Shown: one piece after another, positions 50,541 through 57,895 of the stretch
Position numbering within the stretch: the stretch's first letter is position 1
How the letters are laid out: each line of letters opens with the position of its first letter
Source: Streptomyces brevispora
GTDB taxonomy: Bacteria > Actinomycetota > Actinomycetes > Streptomycetales > Streptomycetaceae
Direction: 5' to 3'
Assembly: GCF_007829885.1 (NCBI RefSeq)
Contig: NZ_VIWW01000001.1
Span: 4,402,001-4,466,000 of the forward strand
Length of the DNA stretch: 64,000 nt
Made by a program: the position numbers and the translations under genes
The notes under the pieces: generated by a model
Seen by the model: only the letters and a program-made list of their open reading frames with translations
Databases searched by the model: none
What the model was told of the DNA's origin: nothing

Positions 50541-53500
50541 GTGCAGAAGAAGCGGCCTCGGAGCAAGGGCGGCAAGAACAGCGGTTCCGAGGTGGCGCCT
50601 TCGGCGTCGGCTGAAGGCGGGCGCACTGTGCGCGTACGCCGTCGGCTGGTCGCGGGAGTCGCGGTCGTCGGGATCACCGTCATAGCCGCGGGGGCCCCGG
50701 CAGCCCTCAGCGCCTCGTCCGATCTGACCGAGTCGCAGCGGCTGGTCACCCTCGCGGAGCTGAACCAGCAGGCCATCGCGCTCGCGCACTCCCTCGCGGA
50801 CGAGCGCGACGAGGTCACCGCGTACATCGCCGCCGGCCGGGAGGGAAAGCCCGAGGGTGCGGGCACCACCGGGAGCCGGAGCGCCCGTGTCGACCAGCAG
50901 GTGGACGAGATCCGGGACGCGGCCCCCGCCGTCCTGCGCCGCGACCTCTCCACCATCCCCTCGCTGCGGCGCGACGCCGTCAGCGGCAAGGGTTCGGCGC
51001 TGGAGGCCCACCAGTCGTACTCCGAGGTCATCGCGAAGCTCCACGGCCTCGCCGACGACCTCGCGGAGAAGACCCCGCCGCGCGCCGCCGAGACGGGCCG
51101 CGCCCCGCTCGCGCTCGGTCAGGCCACCGAGCACGCCTCGGCCACCCGCGGGCTGCTGCTCGCGGCGCTCGCCGTCCCCCGCAAGGAGCCGGCCGCCCCG
51201 CAGATCGACCCGTTCACCGGGCTGCCCGTCCAGACCCAGGACGAGGGCGACACCAAGGACGACCGCACCCGTGACGAGCTGAGCGCGGCCGCCCAGCAGG
51301 CCCGGGTCGGCGAGCTCTCCTCGCTCGCCGACTTCGACCAGGCGGCCGGAGCCGCCGCCCGCGACAAGCTCACGTCCACCGTCACCGGCCCCGACGTCAA
51401 CAGCGCGGAGAAGTACCTCGCCGAGCTCACGGACCGCCCCGAGCTCTCCGACTCCGACCAGAAGGTCAACAGCAAGAAGGCGGGGGCGGCGCTCTCCGCC
51501 CGGATCGACCGGATGCGGAGCGTCGAGTCAGCCCTCGGCACCGCCCAGGTCCAGCGGCTGGAGCAGCTGCGCGACGACGACGTCACGGGGCTCGAACTGC
51601 GGATCGCGCTGCTCGGCGGCTGTCTGCTGATCGCCGTCGGCGTCTCCACCGCGGTGGCCCGCACCCTCACCCAGCCGCTCTCCGTGCTGCGGATCGGCGC
51701 CGCCCGTCTCGCGGCGGAACCCGCCACCGCCGAACCGGTCCGCTACACCGGCCGCAACGACGAGTTCGCCCAGGTCGTACGGTCCATCAACGCCCTGCAC
51801 GGCAAGCTGCACGGACTGCTCCACGAGTTCAACGGACGGTTCGAGAACCTGGAGAGCGAGCGCGCCGAGCTGATCGCCGGCCGCGAGGCGCTCACCCTCC
51901 AGCGCGCCGAACTCCAGGTCCACACAGCCGATCTGACGACCCAGCTGGAAAAGCTGAAGAACACCGTCCACCACACCTTCGTCAACCTCTCGCTGCGCAA
52001 CCTCGGCCTCGTCGACCGCCAGCTCGGGGTCATCGAGTCGCTGGAGGAACGCGAGCAGGACCCGGACCGGCTCGCCACCCTCTTCAAGCTCGACCACATG
52101 GCCACGGTCATGCGCCGCCACAGCGAGAACATGCTGGTCCTCGCGGGCGCCGAGCACGGGCACGGGCATCCGGGGCCGATTCCGCTGGTCGACGTCCTGC
52201 GCGCGGCGGTCAGCGAGATCGAGCGGTACGAGCGGGTCACCATCCAGTCCCTGCCGCCGCACGCCCAGATCGCCGGGTTCGCCGCCGACGACCTCAGTCA
52301 CCTCGTCGCCGAACTCCTGGAGAACGCGACCTCCTTCTCGCCGCCCGACTCCCATGTCCAGCTCTCCGGCTGGCTGCTGGAGTCCGGCGAGGTGATGCTC
52401 TCCGTGCAGGACGAGGGCATCGGCATGTCGTCCGTGCGGATGGGTGAGCTGAACACCCGGCTGGGCAACCCGGCGCTCTTCGAGGCGGGCGAGCAGAACG
52501 CGGACGGAGCCGGTCTCGGCCTTCAGGTGACGTCGCTGCTGGCCGCGCGCCACGGCGTGCAGGTCGAGCTGCGCGAGCAGAAGGGCAGCGGGGTGACCGT
52601 GGTCGTCGTACTGCCCTTGGCGTTGCTGCCGAAGGCGTTGCCGGCCGCCACCCCGCCGCCGGTCACCGTGTCCGGCGACGCGCCCACGCTGAACCTGCCG
52701 GGCTCGGTCGCGGAGGCCAACTCCAACGCGTTGCCGGGCCGCCCCCCGGCGCTGCCCGGTGACCCGCTGATCGCGGCGGCCGAGCAGACGATCGCCGCGT
52801 CCGGGGCCGAAGCCGTCAACGCGCCCGTCGTCAACGCGCCCGTCGTCGACGCGCCCGCCGTCCAGAAGCCTGTTGTCGAGCAGCCCGTCGTCGAGGAGCC
52901 TGTCCAGGCCGTCCCCGACCACGCACCCCCCGCCGAGCCGGAGCCCTCGCAGCCCGCGCAACCTTCGGACAGTGAGGTGCCCGTGCACCCCGCGCAGCCC
53001 TCGGACAGCGAGGTGCCCGCGCACTCCTCGGACTCCGAGGCCGAGATCACCATGCAGGTGCGGCTTCCCCGGGTGCCCGAGTTCGACGACACCCCCGAGT
53101 TCACCCACGCCCCCGCCTTCGGGGACGGCCCCGACTCCCCGCTCGTGTCCGGCCCGTACGCCATCGGCCCCGACCGCCACGAGCGCGCCGCCGACGAGGG
53201 CCCGCGGGAAGCCCCGGCCCCCGCCCCGGCACCGGAACCCGTCACCACCCCCGCGCCCGTCACCACCCCCGCGCCCGCCACCACCCCCGTGGCCGACACC
53301 GTGCCGGGCCCGCGCCGGCCGGAGCCCGAGAGGATCACCGACAAGGGGCTGCCCAAGCGCACCCCCAAGGTCGTCAAGCCCACCGCGGCCCCCGCGGCCG
53401 ACCGCAAGGGCAGCGTGGACAAGGACGCTCTGCGGCGTCGGCTGGGCGGCTTCCACCAGGGAGCGAAGGACGGCCGCAGGGACGTCGAGGCGGAGATCGC

Positions 53501-53633
53501 CGAGTCGTCCGCCACGCCGGAGGCGGCCGTACCCGCCGGACGCGCAACACGTACAGGCCACACCGAGGCGGCCGACCGTACCGACGGTCGAACCGATGAG
53601 ACGGGGGACACAGTCGAGGAGGCACGCAGTTGA
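50541..53633 (+). CDS. cvnA: conservon sensor kinase-like protein with nitrate-sensing domain
   Basis: A protein of about 1030 residues. A first membrane helix (RRLVAGVAVVGITVIAAGAP) precedes a ~270-residue extracytoplasmic helical domain of the nitrate/nitrite-sensing type. The second helix LLGGCLLIAVGVSTAVA, HAMP and a DHp-like helix pair (LDHMATVMRRHSENMLVLAG) follow, then an ATPase with LLENATSFSPP, DEGIGM and GAGLGLQV. The last ~330 residues are Pro/Val-rich and disordered, with PVVNAPVV and QPSDSEVPVH repeats. GTG 50541 is preferred; TTG 50529 is possible. It heads the CvnA-B-C-D set, a membrane G-protein-like signalling unit. Confidence 0.92.
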   Translation: MQKKRPRSKGGKNSGSEVAPSASAEGGRTVRVRRRLVAGVAVVGITVIAAGAPAALSASSDLTESQRLVTLAELNQQAIALAHSLADERDEVTAYIAAGREGKPEGAGTTGSRSARVDQQVDEIRDAAPAVLRRDLSTIPSLRRDAVSGKGSALEAHQSYSEVIAKLHGLADDLAEKTPPRAAETGRAPLALGQATEHASATRGLLLAALAVPRKEPAAPQIDPFTGLPVQTQDEGDTKDDRTRDELSAAAQQARVGELSSLADFDQAAGAAARDKLTSTVTGPDVNSAEKYLAELTDRPELSDSDQKVNSKKAGAALSARIDRMRSVESALGTAQVQRLEQLRDDDVTGLELRIALLGGCLLIAVGVSTAVARTLTQPLSVLRIGAARLAAEPATAEPVRYTGRNDEFAQVVRSINALHGKLHGLLHEFNGRFENLESERAELIAGREALTLQRAELQVHTADLTTQLEKLKNTVHHTFVNLSLRNLGLVDRQLGVIESLEEREQDPDRLATLFKLDHMATVMRRHSENMLVLAGAEHGHGHPGPIPLVDVLRAAVSEIERYERVTIQSLPPHAQIAGFAADDLSHLVAELLENATSFSPPDSHVQLSGWLLESGEVMLSVQDEGIGMSSVRMGELNTRLGNPALFEAGEQNADGAGLGLQVTSLLAARHGVQVELREQKGSGVTVVVVLPLALLPKALPAATPPPVTVSGDAPTLNLPGSVAEANSNALPGRPPALPGDPLIAAAEQTIAASGAEAVNAPVVNAPVVDAPAVQKPVVEQPVVEEPVQAVPDHAPPAEPEPSQPAQPSDSEVPVHPAQPSDSEVPAHSSDSEAEITMQVRLPRVPEFDDTPEFTHAPAFGDGPDSPLVSGPYAIGPDRHERAADEGPREAPAPAPAPEPVTTPAPVTTPAPATTPVADTVPGPRRPEPERITDKGLPKRTPKVVKPTAAPAADRKGSVDKDALRRRLGGFHQGAKDGRRDVEAEIAESSATPEAAVPAGRATRTGHTEAADRTDGRTDETGDTVEEARS

Positions 53634-54109
53634 CTGCGCCCAGCACATTCGGGCTGAGCACCGAGGCCCGGAACCTTCACTGGTTGCTGAGCAATCTGGT
53701 GGAGGAGGTGCCAGGGGTTCACTCGGTCACCGTCGTCTCGTCCGACGGGCTGATGCTGCTCTCCTCCGACCCCGGCCACCAGACCGCCCAGGTGAGCAGC
53801 CGGCAGGACGGCCCACGGGGCTCCAGCGCCGACCTGGCGACCATCGTCTCCGGTATCGGCAGCCTCACCATCGGCGCCGCGAAGCTGATGGAGGGCGGCG
53901 GTGTCAAGCAGACCATGGTCGCGATGGAGGAAGGCAGTGTCTTCGTCATGTCGATCAGCGACGGCTCGCTGCTCGGTGTGCATGCCACCCCCGACTGCGA
54001 CATGAGCGTCATCGCCTATCACATGGCGCTCTTCGTCGGCCGCGCCGGCCACGTACTCACCCCCGAACTCCGCAGTGAGCTGCGCAAATCGATGGAGAGC
54101 GCCCAGTGA
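53630..54109 (+). CDS. cvnB: conservon roadblock/LC7 protein
   Basis: A 159-residue roadblock/LC7-fold protein (NLHWLLSNLVEEVPGVHSVT, then VVSSDGLMLLSSD). It is thought to regulate the small GTPase of the same operon and to bind CvnA. The TTG 53630 start overlaps the cvnA stop (TTGA). Confidence 0.93.
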   Translation: MTAPSTFGLSTEARNLHWLLSNLVEEVPGVHSVTVVSSDGLMLLSSDPGHQTAQVSSRQDGPRGSSADLATIVSGIGSLTIGAAKLMEGGGVKQTMVAMEEGSVFVMSISDGSLLGVHATPDCDMSVIAYHMALFVGRAGHVLTPELRSELRKSMESAQ

Positions 54110-54522
54110 CCCCCGCCGCCGCCGAACCCGTCCGCAGGCTCCCCGTCCGCGGGGCCGAGAAACGGCCCTCACGGGTCCGCCCGTACTCACTCACCGGGGG
54201 TCGCACCCGGTTCGGTCACGTCCTGCTCGTCGAGACGTTCGTGGCCGCACTCGAAGCACCCGAAGAGCGGCGTGAACTGACCAATGGCAATCTGGCCTCG
54301 CGCGTCGTGCCCGAGCTCCAGGCCATCGTCGAGATCTGCCGCCGGATGCGTACCGTCGCGGAGATCTCCGCACTGCTGAAGATGCCGCTCGGCGTGGTCC
54401 GGGTGCTGCTCAGCGACTTGGCCGACCAGGGAAAGATCCGCGTGTACGGGACCGGGCACGGCACCGGCCAGCCCGACCGCGCACTGCTCGAAAGGGTGCT
54501 CAATGGACTCCGTCGTCTCTGA
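54106..54522 (+). CDS. cvnC: conservon DUF742 protein
   Basis: A 138-residue DUF742 protein: RPYSLTGGRTRFGHVLLVET near the start and a winged-helix-like end (IVEICRRMRTVAEISALLKM, LSDLADQGKIRVYG). It is always found between the roadblock and GTPase genes of conservons. GTG 54106 overlaps the cvnB stop (GTGA). Confidence 0.92.
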   Translation: MTPAAAEPVRRLPVRGAEKRPSRVRPYSLTGGRTRFGHVLLVETFVAALEAPEERRELTNGNLASRVVPELQAIVEICRRMRTVAEISALLKMPLGVVRVLLSDLADQGKIRVYGTGHGTGQPDRALLERVLNGLRRL

Positions 54523-55153
54523 GTCGCCGCTGTTCGCCCCGCGCCGGCCGGGGCCGCAGGACCAGGCCGACGAGGCGCTGCAGGCCTGGCAGCTGGACCA
54601 CACCAGGGCCCCGATCGCCACGAAGATAGTGGTCGCGGGCGGCTTCGGCGTGGGCAAGACGACCTTCGTGGGTTCGGTCTCCGAGATCACCCCGCTGAAG
54701 ACCGAAGCGATGATGACCCAGGCCAGCGAGGAGACCGACGACCTCAGCGCGACGCCCGACAAGGTCACCACGACCGTCGCCATGGACTTCGGCCGTCTCA
54801 CGCTCGACGACGACCTGGTGCTGTACGTCTTCGGCACACCGGGGCAGCAGCGCTTCTGGTTCATGTGGGACGACCTGGTGCGCGGCGCGATCGGCGCGAT
54901 CGTGCTGGCCGACACCCGCCGGCTCGCCGACTGCTTCCCCGCCCTCGACTACTTCGAGAGCTGCGGACTGCCGTACATCGTGGCCGTCAACCACTTCGAG
55001 GGAACCCCCGGGTTCGAGGTCGAGGACGTCAGGGAGGCCCTGACCGTGCCCCCGCACGTGCCTGTCGTGATCATGGACGCGCGTAACAGGATCACCGTCG
55101 TCGAGGCGCTGCTGGCTCTGGTGGGCCACGCCCTCGACGCCACCCCGGCATAG
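54503..55153 (+). CDS. cvnD: conservon small GTPase
   Basis: A 216-residue Ras-like GTP-binding protein: G1 VVAGGFGVGKTTFVGS, G3 VFGTPGQQRFWFMW, and a changed G4 (VAVNHFEG, with NHFE in place of NKxD), as usual for the CvnD family. It is expected to switch with CvnB and signal from the CvnA complex at the membrane. ATG 54503 lies 20 nt inside the end of cvnC. Confidence 0.94.
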   Translation: MDSVVSESPLFAPRRPGPQDQADEALQAWQLDHTRAPIATKIVVAGGFGVGKTTFVGSVSEITPLKTEAMMTQASEETDDLSATPDKVTTTVAMDFGRLTLDDDLVLYVFGTPGQQRFWFMWDDLVRGAIGAIVLADTRRLADCFPALDYFESCGLPYIVAVNHFEGTPGFEVEDVREALTVPPHVPVVIMDARNRITVVEALLALVGHALDATPA

Positions 55154-55184
55154 CTTGTACGTTCACACACAACGGAGAACCGCG

Positions 55185-56426
55185 ATGCGGAAGATACTCA
55201 TAGTCGGAGCCGGCCAGTCCGGTCTCCAGCTCGCCCTGGGACTCCAGTCCAGAGGGTACGAAGTCACCCTCATGTCCAACCGCACCGCCGACGAGATCCG
55301 TTCGGGCCGGGTCATGTCGACCCAGTGCATGTTCCACACCGCGCTCCAGCACGAGCGGGACTACCAGCTCAACTTCTGGGAGTCCCAGGCCCCGCGCATC
55401 GAGGGCCTCGGGGTCTCGGTCGCCGCCCCCGACTCCTCGCGCGCCGTCGACTGGGTCGGCAAGCTGGACGGCTTCGCCCAGTCGGTGGACCAGCGCGTGA
55501 AGATGGCCGGCTGGATGGACACCTTCGCCCAGCGCGGCGGACAGCTCGTCATCCACGGCGCCGCCGTCTCCGACCTGGACTTCTTCTCCCGCACCTACGA
55601 CCTGGTGATGGTTTCGGCGGGCAAGGGCGAGCTGGTCTCCATGTTCGGCCGGGACGCCTCCCGTTCGCCGTTCGACGCCCCGCAGCGCGCCCTGGCCGTC
55701 GCGTACGTGCACGGCATGGGCCCGCGCCCCGAGCACCCCGAGTTCGACGCGGTCCGCTGCAACCTGGTCCCGGGTGTCGGTGAGCTCTTCGTGATGCCGA
55801 CCCTGACCACGTCCGGCCGCGCCGACATCCTGTTCTGGGAGGGCGTCCCGGGCGGACCGCTCGACGTCTTCCAGGGCATCAAGGACCCCTCGGAGCACCT
55901 CGCCAAGACGCTGGAGCTCATGGAGCGGTTCACCCCGTGGGAGTACGCCCGCGCCACGAAGGTCGAACTGACCGACGCCAACGGCACCCTGGCGGGCCGT
56001 TACGCCCCGACCGTCCGCAAGCCGATCGGCCGGCTGCCCGGCGGCGGCCTGGTGCTCGGAGTCGCGGACGTGGTCGTCGCCAACGACCCGGTCACCGGGC
56101 AGGGTTCCAACTCGGCCTCCAAGTGCGCGAACGCCTACCTGGACTCGATCATCGAGCACGGTGACGGCGAGTTCGACGCGGCGTGGATGCAGTCCACCTT
56201 CGACCGCTACTGGGACACCGCCCAGCACGTCACGAAGTGGACGAACGCGATGCTCGGCGTTCCGCCGGAGCACGTGTTGAACCTGATCGGCGCCGCCGGC
56301 CAGCTCCAGCCGGTCGCCGACCGCTTCGCCAACGGGTTCGACAACCCGGCGGACTTCGAGAACTTCTTCTTCGACCCGGAGAAGACGAACGCGTACCTCG
56401 CCTCGGTCACGGGTCCCGCCGCCTGA
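55185..56426 (+). CDS. StyA-type FAD-dependent monooxygenase
   Basis: A 413-residue flavoprotein of the styrene/indole monooxygenase oxygenase family. ILIVGAGQSGLQLALGLQSR is the FAD-binding Rossmann motif; GVADVVVANDPVTGQGSNSA is the second FAD contact near the C terminus (D-x-x-x-x-x-x-P-x-x-G). Such enzymes epoxidise or hydroxylate small aromatics using reduced FAD from a separate reductase; no reductase gene is nearby. ATG 55185 follows GGAGAA. Its position directly after cvnD suggests cotranscription, resembling conservons that carry an extra oxygenase. The substrate is unknown. Confidence 0.88.
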   Translation: MRKILIVGAGQSGLQLALGLQSRGYEVTLMSNRTADEIRSGRVMSTQCMFHTALQHERDYQLNFWESQAPRIEGLGVSVAAPDSSRAVDWVGKLDGFAQSVDQRVKMAGWMDTFAQRGGQLVIHGAAVSDLDFFSRTYDLVMVSAGKGELVSMFGRDASRSPFDAPQRALAVAYVHGMGPRPEHPEFDAVRCNLVPGVGELFVMPTLTTSGRADILFWEGVPGGPLDVFQGIKDPSEHLAKTLELMERFTPWEYARATKVELTDANGTLAGRYAPTVRKPIGRLPGGGLVLGVADVVVANDPVTGQGSNSASKCANAYLDSIIEHGDGEFDAAWMQSTFDRYWDTAQHVTKWTNAMLGVPPEHVLNLIGAAGQLQPVADRFANGFDNPADFENFFFDPEKTNAYLASVTGPAA

Positions 56427-56450
56427 GCGCTCCGTACTTACTGAACCAAC

Positions 56451-56499
56451 CGGCCGGGCCGGGACCAGTCGCCATCGCGCAGCGGTCCCGGCCCGGCCG
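56451..56499 (+). terminator. bidirectional terminator hairpin
   Basis: A 16-bp perfect G/C stem (CGGCCGGGCCGGGACC and complement) with a 17-nt loop, between the convergent monooxygenase and NlpC/P60 genes. Confidence 0.85.
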
Positions 56500-56517
56500 A
56501 AGCGTGTACGGCAGCCG

Positions 56518-57735
56518 TCACCCGGCAGGGGACGAAGAGGCGCTGTACCCCTCGTCGGAGCCCTCGGACGCACCCTGGGGGAGCTCCGGCGGCTTGTACG
56601 TCGACAGCGGGGCGCTCTCCGGGTCCGGCCGAACAGCGCCCAGCAGCGGGTTCGACGCCAGTGGCGAGATCTTCACCCGGGAGCCCGGCCGGGGCGCCTG
56701 CACCACCAGGCCGTTGCCGATGTACAGCGCCACATGCGTGGCCTTCGGGAAGTAGATCACCAGGTCACCGGGGCGCAGGCTCCCCACCGGCACCTTCCGG
56801 AGCTGCCGCCACTGTTCCTGCGAGGTCCGCGGGATGGCGCGGCCGGCGTTCGCCCAGGCCTGCGAGGTGAGCCCGGAGCAGTCGAACGAGCCGGGTCCCT
56901 CGGCGCCCCACACGTACGGCTTGCCGATCTGCCTGAACGCGTACCGGACCGCCTCGCCGCCCTCCTCGGACGGCGGCCGGTTCGAGGACAGGGCGCCCGA
57001 GGCGACCAGAGCGCTCTGGGCCGTGGCCGTGCCCTTCTGTTCGAGGCTGGACACCTGGGTGAGCTGGTCGATGGAGAGCGTGGCGAGCATCGCCTCGACC
57101 TCCTTGAGGCGCTTGCGCACGGCGTCGCGTTCCTTCTTCTGCCGTGCGGCCAGCACCTGTTGCTTGTCCAGCACCTCGCGGGATTCCTTCGCCAGCTCCC
57201 CGGCACGCTCCTCGGCGCCGGTGAGCCTCTTCACGGCCGCCACCCGCCCGGCGGCCAGCCGCTGGATGACCTGCCCCTGGTCCAGGGCCTGTTCGGGGTT
57301 GCGGGACAGCAGCAGCCGCAGGTACGAGGAGAAGTCGGAACGGCCCTGGTACTGCTCGCGGGCCAGCCGCCCGGCGGCGTCGCGGCCGCGGGACAGCGAG
57401 AGCCGGGCGGTGACGAGCGCGGCGTCCAGCTTCTTCGCCTGCGCGGTCCGCTTCTTCAGCTCGGCCGCCGTCCCGTTGTAGGCCTCGGTGGCCTCCTCGG
57501 CCTGCTGGTACAGCTTCTGAAGACCACTCAGCAGTGCGGGGACCACGCGGCGGGCCGCTTCCGGAGCGGCGGCACCCACGGCGCCCGGGGCGGGGATCGC
57601 CGGGACGGCGGAAGGGGAGGGCGAGGGTGAGGGTGAAGGAGAGGGGGCGGCAGCGGCCAGGGCGCCGGTGGGTGAGGTCACGACGACGGCTGCCAGCGTC
57701 GCCGTACAGATGGAGCGCAGAACTCTGCCCGGCAC
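56518..57735 (-). CDS. secreted NlpC/P60 peptidoglycan hydrolase
   Basis: A 405-residue RipA-like cell-wall endopeptidase. The signal peptide is followed by a Pro/Ser stretch. A long coiled coil (about 70-250; KRLKEVEAMLATLSIDQLTQ) leads to the NlpC/P60 domain with catalytic Cys in GSFDCSGLT and His in KATHVALYIG. The enzyme cuts stem peptides of peptidoglycan. GTG 57735 was chosen because GGAGGTGAT precedes it; the longer ATG frame to 57807 lacks that. The coiled coil is thought to be autoinhibitory or to bind a divisome partner. Confidence 0.93.
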   Translation of the reverse strand: MPGRVLRSICTATLAAVVVTSPTGALAAAAPSPSPSPSPSPSAVPAIPAPGAVGAAAPEAARRVVPALLSGLQKLYQQAEEATEAYNGTAAELKKRTAQAKKLDAALVTARLSLSRGRDAAGRLAREQYQGRSDFSSYLRLLLSRNPEQALDQGQVIQRLAAGRVAAVKRLTGAEERAGELAKESREVLDKQQVLAARQKKERDAVRKRLKEVEAMLATLSIDQLTQVSSLEQKGTATAQSALVASGALSSNRPPSEEGGEAVRYAFRQIGKPYVWGAEGPGSFDCSGLTSQAWANAGRAIPRTSQEQWRQLRKVPVGSLRPGDLVIYFPKATHVALYIGNGLVVQAPRPGSRVKISPLASNPLLGAVRPDPESAPLSTYKPPELPQGASEGSDEGYSASSSPAG

Positions 57736-57857
57736 GACATCACCTCCGATAGCGGGGTGAATCGTGGGACTACCCCATGAGTGAGCGCGATTCGTCCATA
57801 CGCTCACTTGCCGTCAGGTGATTCAAGAACCGAAGGGCGTGGCGGCGGCCCGGTCCC

Positions 57858-57887
57858 CCGGAAGGCGGCTCACCGGCCGCCTTCCGG
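57858..57887 (-). terminator. terminator after the pseudokinase gene
   Basis: A 12-bp perfect stem (CCGGAAGGCGGC and complement) with a 6-nt loop, 9 nt downstream of the minus-strand stop at 57896. Confidence 0.8.
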
Positions 57888-57895
57888 CCCTGTGG

